In this document: one piece after another, positions 17,163 through 25,850 of the stretch | Numbering within the stretch: the stretch's first letter is position 1 | Layout of the letters: the number at the start of each line of letters is the position of its first letter | Origin: Microbacterium terregens | Lineage (GTDB): Bacteria > Actinomycetota > Actinomycetes > Actinomycetales > Microbacteriaceae | Length of the DNA: 64,000 bases | Reading direction: 5' to 3' | Assembly (NCBI RefSeq): GCF_039534975.1 | Contig: NZ_BAAAWH010000001.1 | Span: 3,162,001 to 3,226,000 of the forward strand | The notes under the pieces: model-generated | What the model was told of the DNA's origin: nothing | Database searches by the model: none | The model's input: only the letters and a program-made list of their open reading frames with translations | Translations under genes and position numbers: made by a program

Positions 17163-18127
17163 TCGTGCTGGTCACCGGGGCGTCCGGGTTTCTCGGCCGA
17201 GCCGTCGTCGCAGATCTCATCGCCGCCGGGCATCACGTGCGGACGCTGCAACGTCGCCCCTCGAACGTCGAAGGCGCGACGGACATCCTGGGTTCGATCA
17301 CGGCCCCGGTCACCGTCGCGCGAGCGATCGATGGCGTCGAGGGCGTGGTGCATCTCGCCGCCAAAGTCTCGCTCGCGGGTCCGGCGGACCAGTTCCGCGC
17401 GGTGAACGTGGAGGGAACGCGGTCGCTGCTCGACGCCGCGGAACGCGCAGGCGTGTCCCGATTCGTGCAGGTCTCGTCCCCGTCCGTCGCATACGCCGGT
17501 TCCGCGCTGGCCGGGGTCGGCGCCGAACCCGCCGACCCGGGCCGCGCGCGCGGCCACTACGCGCGCACGAAGGCACACGGGGAGCTGATCGCCCTCGGCC
17601 GGGACTCCTCCGCCATGAACGTCGTGGCGATCCGCCCTCACCTGGTCTGGGGTCCGGGAGACACCCAGCTGATCGCCCGGATCGTCGCGCGCGCCCGGCG
17701 CGGGCGACTTCCCCTGCTCAACGGCGGAACGGCCCTCATCGACACGACCTACATCGACAATGCCGCCAGCGGGATCGCCGCCGCTCTCCACCGGGCGCCG
17801 ACGGCGCACGGCCGGGCATACGTGCTGACCAACGGTGAACCTCGACCCGTCGGCGATCTGCTGGCAGGTATCTGCCTCGCGGCGGGCGTGCGGCCGCCCC
17901 GCCGGAGCATCCCCGCCGGGCTCGGCCGTGCAGCCGGCTCGGTGATCGAGCGGCTGTGGGCACTCTCCCCGAGCACGGACGAGCCGCCCATGACCCGGTT
18001 CCTCGCCGAGCAGTTGTCCACCGCGCACTGGTTCGACCAGCGCGAGACCCGCCGCGCTCTGGCCTGGTCGCCCCGCGTGACGATCGACGAGGGCCTCCGT
18101 CGCCTCGCCGCCGTCTCTGCGTGCTGA
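17159..18127 (+). CDS. oleD: OleD, 2-alkyl-3-ketoalkanoate reductase
   Basis: NADPH-dependent extended short-chain dehydrogenase of 322 residues that reduces the OleA product to the 2-alkyl-3-hydroxyacid used by OleC. The Rossmann motif GASGFLG is at residues 7-13 and the catalytic pair is Tyr134/Lys138 (HYARTK). PHLVWGPGD and the DTTYIDNAASG segment are typical of the 3-beta-HSD-like branch to which OleD belongs. GTG start overlaps the oleBC stop by 4 bases, completing an oleA-oleBC-oleD operon. Confidence 0.92.
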   Translation: MIVLVTGASGFLGRAVVADLIAAGHHVRTLQRRPSNVEGATDILGSITAPVTVARAIDGVEGVVHLAAKVSLAGPADQFRAVNVEGTRSLLDAAERAGVSRFVQVSSPSVAYAGSALAGVGAEPADPGRARGHYARTKAHGELIALGRDSSAMNVVAIRPHLVWGPGDTQLIARIVARARRGRLPLLNGGTALIDTTYIDNAASGIAAALHRAPTAHGRAYVLTNGEPRPVGDLLAGICLAAGVRPPRRSIPAGLGRAAGSVIERLWALSPSTDEPPMTRFLAEQLSTAHWFDQRETRRALAWSPRVTIDEGLRRLAAVSAC

Positions 18128-18152
18128 CCGGGCGATCGTCCCCGGCGCGGAC

Positions 18153-18860
18153 CTAGACCGTCAGCCGGCCGGTGACGATGTCTTCGGCGACGACGCTGAG
18201 TCGCGTCTGGGTGGATCGCGCCTGCGAGCGGATGAGCTGGAACGCGCCATCCATGTCAAGGCCGCGGCTCTGCGCGACGTAGCCCTTGGCCTGCTCGATC
18301 ACCACGCGGCTGTCCAGAGCGCGCTGCAATTGACCTTGCGTGAGGATGGACTCCTCGACGAGTCGCTGCTGCAGGATGCTGATGGTCGCAATGTCGGCCA
18401 GGGCCTTCGCGGCGATCGCGTCCGGCTCGTTCAGCGTTCCGACTCGGTCGCGAAAAAGGTTCAGCGAGCCGATGATCGACTCCCGGAGCCGCATCGGAAT
18501 CGCGTGCAGCGAGGCGAACCCGGATCTGCTCGCGTCAGCGGCGAACTTGGGCCAGCGGTCGGCGACATTCCGAAGATCTTCGACTGACACCACCCGGCCG
18601 GTCGCGACCGCTTCCACGCACGGGCCTTCCCCAGCGCGCAACTGCATCATCTCCACGAATTCGCTGCGCTCGCTCGTCGAGACGATCACCTCCAGCTCAC
18701 CGGTGGGGCTGACCAGAAGTATCCCGGCAGCGACAGCGTCGAAGAGTTCCGAGCAGTGCTCGACGAGGACCTGCAGCAGATCGACGACGTCGAAATCGTC
18801 CACCATGGAGTCGGCCAGCGTCGCCACCGTCTGCAGCAACTGGTCTTCCCGTGTGCTCAT
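18153..18860 (-). CDS. GAF-ANTAR regulator
   Basis: Protein of 235 residues. A GAF sensor domain occupies about residues 20-165 (MQLRAGEGPCVEAVATG ... PMRLRESIIGSLNLFRD). A C-terminal ANTAR domain (LQRALDSRVVIEQAKGYVAQSRG, then DGAFQLIRSQARS) follows. ANTAR domains bind paired RNA hairpins and cause transcription antitermination; GAF binds small ligands. Probably a cytoplasmic signal-dependent antiterminator. It is second in a pair with a paralogous gene 25 bases upstream. The RNA target is unknown; I did not recognise dual hexaloop hairpins nearby. Confidence 0.92.
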   Translation of the reverse strand: MSTREDQLLQTVATLADSMVDDFDVVDLLQVLVEHCSELFDAVAAGILLVSPTGELEVIVSTSERSEFVEMMQLRAGEGPCVEAVATGRVVSVEDLRNVADRWPKFAADASRSGFASLHAIPMRLRESIIGSLNLFRDRVGTLNEPDAIAAKALADIATISILQQRLVEESILTQGQLQRALDSRVVIEQAKGYVAQSRGLDMDGAFQLIRSQARSTQTRLSVVAEDIVTGRLTV

Positions 18861-18885
18861 AGTTGAGTGTAAGACTCGGTGCGCG

Positions 18886-19590
18886 TCAATGGTTGAAGTT
18901 CAGCCGACGGGCCACCACGTCTACGGCGACCTCGCCGACGCTGCGGCCCGATGAGAATGCGTGGCCGCGGATAATGAGCAGCGCATCGTCCACCCCGACC
19001 GAGAGCTGCGCCGCGACCATACCCGACGCCTGATGCATCTCTCGACGCGAGTAGGGGCCGTCAGCCAAGCCTTCGTCAGCGCTGTCGACGTCATCCATGG
19101 CACGGCGCAGCAGATGACGGGAAACGACCGCAGCCAGAACAGCGACGTCCTCGACTGCGCCCCGCGAGAGCCGTTGGGAATCGTGGGAGTACAGGTCGAC
19201 GGACCCGACGCTGACATTCCCGACGAACAGTGGGAATGCATAGATCCCGGCGATGTCGAGGGCACGCAGCGCCTCTCGCGCTCCGGGCCACTCAGCGCCA
19301 CCGCGGCGCTGCAGATCGGGCTCCATCACGGGCTGGCGTGTCCGCAGGGCCTCCCAACAAGGCCCCTCGCCCAAGTCGATCTGGATCTCGTCGATCCTCG
19401 CGGCGACCGCACTCGTGGCGCATATGGTCTGACTGCCCAGCGGTCGCCCCAGTGTGGAGATGGCCGCACCGGAGGCACCTGAGGCTCCCACGAATGGGCC
19501 GCACAGGTCGTCGCCTGGGCCCGCCGCGCTCAAGCGCGATAACGCACTGGCGAAATCACCCCGATCATCGCCTGGCAACACTGCACCCAT
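18886..19590 (-). CDS. GAF-ANTAR regulator (paralogue)
   Basis: Protein of 234 residues with the same plan as its downstream neighbour. The GAF region is marked by QIDLGEGPCWEALRTRQPV and AFPLFVGNVSVGSVDLYS. The ANTAR region is marked by EMHQASGMVAAQLSVGVDDALLI and SVGEVAVDVVARRL. The two copies are clearly diverged. The first ANTAR helix here lacks the usual RxxIEQAKG signature, having MHQASGMVA instead, a variant also seen in other actinobacterial members. It is the promoter-proximal gene of the pair and is divergent from a small membrane-protein gene. Confidence 0.9.
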   Translation of the reverse strand: MGAVLPGDDRGDFASALSRLSAAGPGDDLCGPFVGASGASGAAISTLGRPLGSQTICATSAVAARIDEIQIDLGEGPCWEALRTRQPVMEPDLQRRGGAEWPGAREALRALDIAGIYAFPLFVGNVSVGSVDLYSHDSQRLSRGAVEDVAVLAAVVSRHLLRRAMDDVDSADEGLADGPYSRREMHQASGMVAAQLSVGVDDALLIIRGHAFSSGRSVGEVAVDVVARRLNFNH

Positions 19591-19769
19591 GGATCCCGCC
19601 CGTCGTCGTTCTTTGACATGGCGCTAGGTCCTGGTGCCGTCCTCTTCAGGCTACCACTCGAGCACTTCGCGCTGTCGGCGCGGAGCCCGGGTAGACCGAC
19701 GGGCCGGGGGTGGTCATACTCGTGACGGGACAGCGACGAAAGTCCGCACGTGCTCGAAAGGAGTGGCCT

Positions 19770-20288
19770 GTGAACCTCATCCGCCTGCTCGCGGCCGGTG
19801 CGATCGCCGGTGCGGCGGGCACGGCGGCGATGGACGTTCTCTGGTACCGGCGGTACCGCCGGGAGCACGGGCAGGAGGGGTTCCTCCGCTGGGAGCTGGC
19901 CGCCGACGTCACCGACTGGGAAGCAGCGCCCGCTCCGGGTCAGGTCGGTCGCGAGCTGGAACAGCTGGTGACCCGACGCACTCCGCCGGACGCGTGGGCT
20001 CGCCCGACGACCAACGTCGTGCACTGGGCGACCGGCGTCGGGTGGGGGGTCAACCTTGCGCTGGCCAAGGTGGCCCTACCGGGATCCCGGTCGCTCGGCC
20101 TGGCCCTCGGCCCGGTCGCGTGGATCACCAGCTATGCGGTTCTCCCCCTCATGAAGGTGTACAAGCCGATCTGGAAGTACGACGCACGCACGCTCGGCAA
20201 GGACCTGTCCGCTCACCTCGTCTATGGCGTGGTCACCGCGGGCGTCTACGCACTACTGGTTCGCCGCCCGAGATTGCGTACACGGTAG
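19770..20288 (+). CDS. Small membrane protein of unknown function
   Basis: Protein of 172 residues starting at GTG with GAAAGGAGT 7 bases upstream, a strong ribosome binding site; longer in-frame starts lack one. The N-terminus has a Gly/Ala-rich membrane segment (LLAAGAIAGAAGTAAMDVLWY), and two or three further hydrophobic segments lie around residues 70-170 (NVVHWATGVGWGVNLALA; LGPVAWITSYAVLPL; LVYGVVTAGVYALL). The pattern resembles DUF1440/YagU-like integral membrane proteins, but I cannot name the family with certainty. Confidence 0.75.
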   Translation: MNLIRLLAAGAIAGAAGTAAMDVLWYRRYRREHGQEGFLRWELAADVTDWEAAPAPGQVGRELEQLVTRRTPPDAWARPTTNVVHWATGVGWGVNLALAKVALPGSRSLGLALGPVAWITSYAVLPLMKVYKPIWKYDARTLGKDLSAHLVYGVVTAGVYALLVRRPRLRTR

Positions 20289-20361
20289 TGCTCGCGGCCG
20301 CTCTGTCACCGAATCAACGGCCGGCTCCGACAAAGAAGTCACTGGCCGACTCGGGGAAGAG

Positions 20362-20387
20362 AAAAGGCCCCCGCGAGGAGGCCTCTT
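20362..20387 (-). terminator. Intrinsic terminator after tRNA-Thr/tRNA-Met
   Basis: On the minus strand a GC-rich hairpin (GGCC arms plus AAGA/TTTT outer pairs, one mismatch) is followed by a short T-run. It lies 8 bases after the 3' end of tRNA-Met, consistent with termination of a tRNA-Thr-tRNA-Met transcript. Confidence 0.6.
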
Positions 20388-20395
20388 CGTTCGCG

Positions 20396-20469
20396 TAGCA
20401 GGAGAGAGATTCGAACTCTCGACCTCACGATTATGAGTCGTGCGCTCTCACCAACTGAGCTACCCTGCC
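20396..20469 (-). tRNA. tRNA-Met (CAT anticodon)
   Basis: 74 bases folding as a normal cloverleaf: acceptor GGCAGGG/TCCTGCT (two G-U pairs), D-arm GCTC/GAGC, anticodon stem CACGA/TCGTG with loop CTCATAA, T-arm GAGAG-TTCGAAT-CTCTC, discriminator A. CCA is not encoded. A CAT anticodon could also be a tRNA-Ile with lysidine or an initiator; the G1-U72 pair argues against the initiator type, so elongator Met is preferred. Confidence 0.92.
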
Positions 20470-20503
20470 GCGCGGCATCCGGGATCTGCATTTCGGATGT
20501 CCG

Positions 20504-20575
<72 letters not shown>

Positions 20576-20639
20576 GCGCCCAGGCGAACCTGGGCAACTA
20601 GAAGAGAATACCAGAGCGGCGGCATCCCCCTGAATCGAG

Positions 20640-22043
20640 TCAGCCGCCGGCGTGTGCGCGCAGCCAAGGGATCGGGTCGATCGGCGTCGTGCCGTTCGCC
20701 AAGATCTCGAAATGCGTGTGGGCGCCGAACGAACGACCGGTGTTGCCGGTGTGACCGATGACGGTTCCGACGGTGACGTGGTCGCCCACCTCGACCTCTC
20801 GCGAACCGTAGAGCATGTGCGAGTAGCTGCTCGAGACGAGTTCGCCATCGATGATGTGGTCGATGACGATGTGCACGCCGAACGCTCCGCCGGAGTCCGT
20901 CGACTCGCGAACGACCCCGTCGGCGATCGCCTGGATCGGCGAGCCCTCGCCGGGCGTGAAGTCGGCGCCTTCGTGCATGCCGCCGTCACGCATGCCGAAG
21001 CCGTAGCTGATCGACACACCGACGGCGAACGGCCACTGAATGGGCGAGTTCGGGTCGTTGATGAAGAAGTTCGAGAAGTTGCTGATCCCCGACTCCGACG
21101 CGAGCTGCGCCATCGTGAGCGTGGAGTAGGTCTCGGTGCGGTCGAGGCTTGCGTTCTCGATCTCGGCCGGTGCGACATAGGCCTGAATCTCGCCCTGGTG
21201 CCCATGGACGTCGCCGTGAGCCGACGCGACGCGCGAGGTCGTGATGTCGGCGCTGTTCGATCCGGCAACCGCATCCGCGGGCATCGTCATACCGACCGTG
21301 AGCAGACCCACGATGCCCATGACGCCTACCGAGAACGATGTCGCGGTCAGCCGCTTGAACGAGACTCCGCGTCGGCGGCGAGGAGCGACGTGCACGGTGC
21401 CGGTCTGACCCGAACCCGTCGAGTCATCCGCCGCTGCGGACTGCACCGGGGTCTCGCCGGTGAACGAGAACAGCCGCGCAGCGGCCTCGAACGCGTCCGC
21501 CTCCTCGGCGGTGAGGGGGGATGCCGCATCCGCGGACCCGAAGATCGGATCGGTTTCGAGGGCTTCAGCCGACGCGTCATCCGGTCCTGCAGCCTGGTTG
21601 ATTTCGGGCTCGAGCAACTCGAAGGGCTCAGCCGGGACCAGCACGGTCTCGAGCAGCGGTGCCGGCTCGGTGGTCGGCGCAGCGGGAACGACGGTGGGCG
21701 TCGCGGGCGCCTGCGCCACGGTCACCTGACGAGTGCGGCGGCTGCGGCGGGTTGCGAGCGGAGCCTCCGTGGTCGCGGCGGCGAGCGCGTTCACGACGGC
21801 GACGAGTGACTCGACGTCGGCGAGGGGTGCGACCGTCGGGCTCTCCGGTGCGACAGAGGCGGCATCCGTCACCTTCGCCGGGCGCGCCCACACGGTGGGG
21901 CGGGCCGGGGCCGCACCCGAGTTCCGACGAAGATCGGCACGGGATGCCCCTGAGGAGTCCGCGGTCGCCGGAATCGGCGTGGCGGAAGATCGACTGGAAC
22001 GCCGCGTGGGCGCAGACTCAGCCTGGGAGGCGTCGAAAGGCAA
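20640..22043 (-). CDS. M23 family cell-wall metallopeptidase
   Basis: Protein of 467 residues. About 230 Ala/Pro/Thr-rich cytoplasmic residues precede one membrane segment at about residues 232-258 (FSVGVMGIVGLLTVGM). The extracellular C-terminus is an M23 (LytM) domain with HEGADFTPG, GVHIVIDH and the HTHFEI metal motif. It probably cleaves peptidoglycan cross-links during growth or division. The only in-frame start after the previous stop is a TTG at 22043. A GGTAAC/GGTAAA direct repeat about 90 bases upstream may be an MtrA site. Length and layout fit actinobacterial membrane-anchored M23 proteins. Confidence 0.88.
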   Translation of the reverse strand: MPFDASQAESAPTRRSSRSSATPIPATADSSGASRADLRRNSGAAPARPTVWARPAKVTDAASVAPESPTVAPLADVESLVAVVNALAAATTEAPLATRRSRRTRQVTVAQAPATPTVVPAAPTTEPAPLLETVLVPAEPFELLEPEINQAAGPDDASAEALETDPIFGSADAASPLTAEEADAFEAAARLFSFTGETPVQSAAADDSTGSGQTGTVHVAPRRRRGVSFKRLTATSFSVGVMGIVGLLTVGMTMPADAVAGSNSADITTSRVASAHGDVHGHQGEIQAYVAPAEIENASLDRTETYSTLTMAQLASESGISNFSNFFINDPNSPIQWPFAVGVSISYGFGMRDGGMHEGADFTPGEGSPIQAIADGVVRESTDSGGAFGVHIVIDHIIDGELVSSSYSHMLYGSREVEVGDHVTVGTVIGHTGNTGRSFGAHTHFEILANGTTPIDPIPWLRAHAGG

Positions 22044-22131
22044 AGCGCAGAAGGGCTCTCGGGATCGTGTCGCTCGGGGGGCAACGGGGGGACGTCGGGC
22101 TCGTGATCACCTTCGCCGTGCGGGCAGCGTT

Positions 22132-22148
22132 GGTAACGATTGGGTAAA
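22132..22148 (-). promoter_or_regulatory. Possible MtrA-type direct repeat upstream of M23 gene
   Basis: GGTAAC (22132-22137) and GGTAAA (22143-22148) are direct repeats with an 11-base period, 90-105 bases before the peptidase start. OmpR-class regulators bind such 11-base-spaced repeats. The actinobacterial regulator MtrA is reported to bind GTAAC-like repeats upstream of cell-wall peptidase genes, including an M23 gene in Corynebacterium. Assignment is inference from motif and context. Confidence 0.4.
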
Positions 22149-22221
22149 CACTACCGGGATGCGCCTGAGAATGCGATGTACGGGAAACTGCGACGCGCCG
22201 CCCGGTTCGCAGACAATACTT

Positions 22222-23022
22222 TCACGAACCGACCGCGGCCGCGAAAAGCCTTTCGAAAAGTCCCGGGCCGGCCGCGACGAACAGCGGGCGCCCTGCGGTG
22301 TCCTCGAGTTCGACGCGCGACATCCGCCCGCCCGCCTCGGCGACCAGCAGCTCGCCGGCCGCATGGTCCCACGGCTGCAGCCCGCGTTCGAAGTACCCGT
22401 CGAGCCTGCCCGCCGCAACGTAGGCGAGGTCGAGGGATGCCGCGCCGATGCGCCGCAGATCACGGGCCATCGGCATCACGCGGGCCACGCGCGCGAGATC
22501 CCCGGCGTGGGTGGCGGGGTCGTAGCCGAACCCGGTGGCCAGCAGGGCGCCGGCCGCCGACGGCTCGACGTTCACCGCGAGCCGAGCGCCGTAGAGCCAG
22601 GCACCCGCGTTCTGCGCCGCGTGGAACAGTTCGCCGGTGGCCGGGCTGAACACGGCGCCGGCGAGCGCCTCCCACTTGTCGGGCTCCGGCTCGCCGCGGA
22701 CGGCGGCGATGCTGACCGCGTACGACGGGATGCCGTACGCATAGTTGACGGTCCCGTCGATGGGGTCGACGACCCACGTGATGTCGGTGGACCCGCGTTC
22801 GGCGCCCGACTCCTCGCCGAGGAATCCGTCTCCTGGGCGCTCGGTGGCGAGGCGCCCCCGAATCAGCGCCTCGACCTCGCGATCGGCGTGGGTGACGATG
22901 TCGGCGAGGGCGGACTTGGTGGCTGCGACGGCCACCCCCTCGCTGCGCCGCCGCTGCGCGAGGTCACCCGCCTCGCGGGCGATGTCCATCGCGAGGGACT
23001 CGAGGTGCTGGGCCGTTGGCAT
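22222..23022 (-). CDS. Inositol monophosphatase family protein
   Basis: Mg2+-dependent phosphatase of 266 residues. Metal-binding motifs are complete: the Glu in FLGEESG, the WVVDPIDGTVNY signature, and WDHAAGELLVAEAGG near the C-terminus. Family members act on inositol-1-phosphate, histidinol phosphate or 3'-phosphoadenylates; the sequence alone does not decide which. A TAGCGT box 8 bases before the ATG suggests a leaderless transcript. It is divergent from the phytoene-desaturase-like gene, 70 bases away. Confidence 0.93.
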   Translation of the reverse strand: MPTAQHLESLAMDIAREAGDLAQRRRSEGVAVAATKSALADIVTHADREVEALIRGRLATERPGDGFLGEESGAERGSTDITWVVDPIDGTVNYAYGIPSYAVSIAAVRGEPEPDKWEALAGAVFSPATGELFHAAQNAGAWLYGARLAVNVEPSAAGALLATGFGYDPATHAGDLARVARVMPMARDLRRIGAASLDLAYVAAGRLDGYFERGLQPWDHAAGELLVAEAGGRMSRVELEDTAGRPLFVAAGPGLFERLFAAAVGS

Positions 23023-23092
23023 GATCCCACGCTATCGCCGCGGCATCCACAGCACTCATTGCGCGGGCGCGGCAGCCGGTTAGCGTAAGGGA

Positions 23093-24679
23093 ATGCAGCA
23101 GGCAGACAACTATGACGTCGTCATCGTCGGAGGAGGGCACAACGCTCTCGTCGCCGCCGCCTATCTCGCCCAGGCCGGACGCACCGTCGTCGTGCTCGAG
23201 CGACTCCCGCGCGTCGGCGGAGCAGCCGTCTCGGAGAGCCCGTGGACCGGTGTGGACGCGCGCCTCTCGCGGTACTCCTATCTCGTGAGCCTTCTCCCCC
23301 GGCGAGTCATCGATGACCTCGGCCTGCGTATCGCCCTGCGGCGCCGCCGGTACTCGTCGTACACCCCGGACCCGACGGATCCCGCGCGCGGCATCCTGGT
23401 GGACACAGGCGATGCCACGGCAACCGCCGCGTCATTCCTGCGCACGACCGGCGACCCGTCCGAGGCGGAGCGCTTCGCGCGGTTCTACGACCGCATCGCG
23501 CCGATCGCCCGCGGGCTGTTCCCCACCGTGACCGAACCTCTGCGCACCCGCGCCGCGATGCGCGAGCTGCTGGGCGACGATCCACTGTGGGACGCCGTCG
23601 TCGAAACGCCCCTCAGCGGCCTTCTGCGGGACTCGCTCGCGACCGATCTCGTGCAGGGAATCGCGCTGACGGACGGGCTCATCGGCACGTTCTCGTCCGC
23701 CGACGACGAGAGCCTGCGGCAGAACCGCTGCTTCCTGTACCACGTCATCGGCGGCGGCACCGGCGACTGGGATGTGCCGGTCGGCGGTATGGGCCGCGTC
23801 AGCAGCGAGCTGGAGAGAGCAGCACGGGATGCCGGCGCCGAACTCCGCACGGATGCCGAGGTCATCGCCGTCACCCCGGACGGAGACGTGCAGGTCGCCG
23901 GTGAACGCCCAGGCACACTGCGGGGTCGGCTCGTGCTGAGCGGGGTGGGACCGGCGATCCTCGACGATCTGCTCTCCGCTGGCGGCGCTGGTGCGGCCGT
24001 CGGGGCGGAAGCGCCCGAGGGAGCACAGGTGAAGGTCAACATGCTGCTCACGCGGTTGCCCCGCCTGCACGATGACAGCGTCGCGCCCGAAGCCGCCTTC
24101 GCCGGAACGTTCCACGTCAACGAGACCCTCGCCCAGCTCGACTCTGCCTACGCGGAGGCCGTGGCCGGCGGCATCCCGAACCCGCTCCCGGCGGAGATCT
24201 ACTGTCATTCGCTGACCGATCCCTCGATCCTCGGGCCGGAGCTGCAGGCGGAGGGCGCGCAGACGTTGACCCTGTTCGGACTGCAGGTCCCCCACCGCCT
24301 GGTGGTCGGGCGGGATCGGGATGCCGTCCGCGCCACGCTGCTGGATGCCGCGCAACGCTCGCTCGACGCGGTGCTGGCCGAGCCGATCGCGGACTGCGTC
24401 TACCTGGCGCCGGACGGATCACCGTGCATCGAAGCCCGCACGACGGCCGACCTCGAGGATTCGCTCGGGATGGTCGGCGGCGACATCTTCCACGGCGCCC
24501 TCTCGTGGCCGTGGGCGGAGGAAGACGAGCCGATCGACTCGCCCGCCGCGCGTTGGGGCGTCGCAACGGCCCACACTCGGGTGCTGCTGTGCGGCTCGGG
24601 GGCGCGCCGAGGCGGCGCGGTCAGCGGCATCGGCGGCCACAACGCTGCGATGGCGGCGCTCGAGCTGCTCCGCGACTGA
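23093..24679 (+). CDS. Phytoene-desaturase-like FAD oxidoreductase
   Basis: Flavoprotein of 528 residues. The N-terminal FAD-binding motif VIVGGGHNALVAAAYLAQAG is followed by VVVLERLPRVGGAA. A C-terminal segment (CGSGARRGGAVSGIGGHNAA) closes the FAD site as in carotenoid desaturases and PYROXD2-like proteins. No carotenoid genes are nearby and the sequence resembles the PYROXD2/CrtI-like group rather than a proven CrtI. The substrate is therefore open. TAGCGT followed by AAGGGA lies just before the ATG. Confidence 0.87.
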   Translation: MQQADNYDVVIVGGGHNALVAAAYLAQAGRTVVVLERLPRVGGAAVSESPWTGVDARLSRYSYLVSLLPRRVIDDLGLRIALRRRRYSSYTPDPTDPARGILVDTGDATATAASFLRTTGDPSEAERFARFYDRIAPIARGLFPTVTEPLRTRAAMRELLGDDPLWDAVVETPLSGLLRDSLATDLVQGIALTDGLIGTFSSADDESLRQNRCFLYHVIGGGTGDWDVPVGGMGRVSSELERAARDAGAELRTDAEVIAVTPDGDVQVAGERPGTLRGRLVLSGVGPAILDDLLSAGGAGAAVGAEAPEGAQVKVNMLLTRLPRLHDDSVAPEAAFAGTFHVNETLAQLDSAYAEAVAGGIPNPLPAEIYCHSLTDPSILGPELQAEGAQTLTLFGLQVPHRLVVGRDRDAVRATLLDAAQRSLDAVLAEPIADCVYLAPDGSPCIEARTTADLEDSLGMVGGDIFHGALSWPWAEEDEPIDSPAARWGVATAHTRVLLCGSGARRGGAVSGIGGHNAAMAALELLRD

Positions 24680-24724
24680 CCCGGGGTGCTCCCGATCGTC
24701 GCCGGCGCGGCGGTCGGTACCGCG

Positions 24725-25693
24725 CTACGGTCGCGGAGGCAGCGGCGGGGGCGGCGGGAAGCCCTCGTATCCCGGAGGCGGTGCGTGCTCTGTCGTCGGC
24801 TCTGCGGAAGGATGCGACTCGTAACCCTGCAGCGCGGGCTCCGCCGAGTCGGGCGCCTCGTGCCACTCGGGCGCAGGCGCGGCGATGGGTGCAACCGGTG
24901 CGATGGCCTGCGAGATGCTGCTCGGGTAGCCCGTGTAATACGCGTTCCAGTCGGGTGTGCCATCGTGCATCACCGGGAGCGGAGTCACACCGTCGGCATA
25001 CGTCGGCCACGCTTGCGGCACCGGTGCGACCGGCGGTGGGTTCAGATAGTCGGGGCGCGGCTTCTTCGGGGCGAACAGCACGTTGACCAGCGGGATGAGG
25101 GCCGTTCCGACTGCGGCGAGGATCGTGACCGCGACGACGATGCGCCAGTAGAAGTCCTTGAAATCAACCCACTCGCTCAGCACCAGCGGAATGACCAGCA
25201 GCACCGCGAGACCGACGACCAGTGCGATGGTCGTGACGGCGACGGCCTTGGTGAATCCCGTGACGTGGCGCAGGAAGGCCTTGGTGTAAAGACGGATGTG
25301 CAGCAGCGCCAGCTGGAGGATCAGAACGATCAGCAGGAATTGGACGAACCGGTTGAACCCGCCCCAGGTGTACCGCTCGGGCAGCCAGATCAGGACCGCG
25401 CCGATCAGGAGGCTCGCTACCCATGTGGCCATGCTCGCCAGCGCGAACCAGGCCGGCCGGCGAGGCGCCAGGTGCGCATCGATGATCGTCACCCCCGCGA
25501 AACCTGCCAGGAGCAGGATCGTGAGGAAAGCGCGCCCGACGATGCCGTTCTGTGTGCCGATCAGCACCCACACGACGCACACGATGGCTGCCGCGATCAG
25601 GGATCCGATCGCGACCCAGATCGCAGCGCGCACGAGCGAGGAGTTCTGCGCGTCGGTCGTCGCCGGTTCGGCGTGGGAGTCGGGCACGGTCAT
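24725..25693 (-). CDS. Multispanning membrane protein with proline-rich tail
   Basis: Protein of 322 residues starting MTVPDSHA with GAGAGGACT upstream. About seven membrane segments lie between residues 17 and 225 (AIWVAIGSLIAAAIVCVVWV; FLTILLLAGFAGVTII; FLLIVLILQLALLHI; WRIVVAVTILAAVGTAL). A cytoplasmic tail of about 90 residues rich in Pro, Ala and Glu ends PPPPPLPPRP. I do not recognise a family; similar proteins are common as 'hypothetical membrane protein' in Microbacteriaceae. Confidence 0.8.
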   Translation of the reverse strand: MTVPDSHAEPATTDAQNSSLVRAAIWVAIGSLIAAAIVCVVWVLIGTQNGIVGRAFLTILLLAGFAGVTIIDAHLAPRRPAWFALASMATWVASLLIGAVLIWLPERYTWGGFNRFVQFLLIVLILQLALLHIRLYTKAFLRHVTGFTKAVAVTTIALVVGLAVLLVIPLVLSEWVDFKDFYWRIVVAVTILAAVGTALIPLVNVLFAPKKPRPDYLNPPPVAPVPQAWPTYADGVTPLPVMHDGTPDWNAYYTGYPSSISQAIAPVAPIAAPAPEWHEAPDSAEPALQGYESHPSAEPTTEHAPPPGYEGFPPPPPLPPRP

Positions 25694-25850
25694 GGCAGTC
25701 CTCTCGTCGGCGGACGTTGCCCGCACAAGCCCCATCCTGACACGCGGGTCCTGCCCGCCGGGATAGGGACCCGCGCCTGTGGACGGCGCGCACGACGGTC
25801 GAGGTGGGGAGGACGGACCGTCTCGTGCCCTGTCGGGCGCGTCCTCCGGT

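Noticed and set aside
22044..22221. c-di-AMP (ydaO-type) riboswitch before the M23 gene, common for actinobacterial wall hydrolases
   Set aside because: I could not find the conserved ydaO blocks in this 178-base leader; only the GGTAA direct repeat stood out.
21733..23088. 451-codon plus-strand open frame across the inositol-phosphatase gene
   Set aside because: Shadow frame; the minus-strand gene has complete metal-binding motifs.
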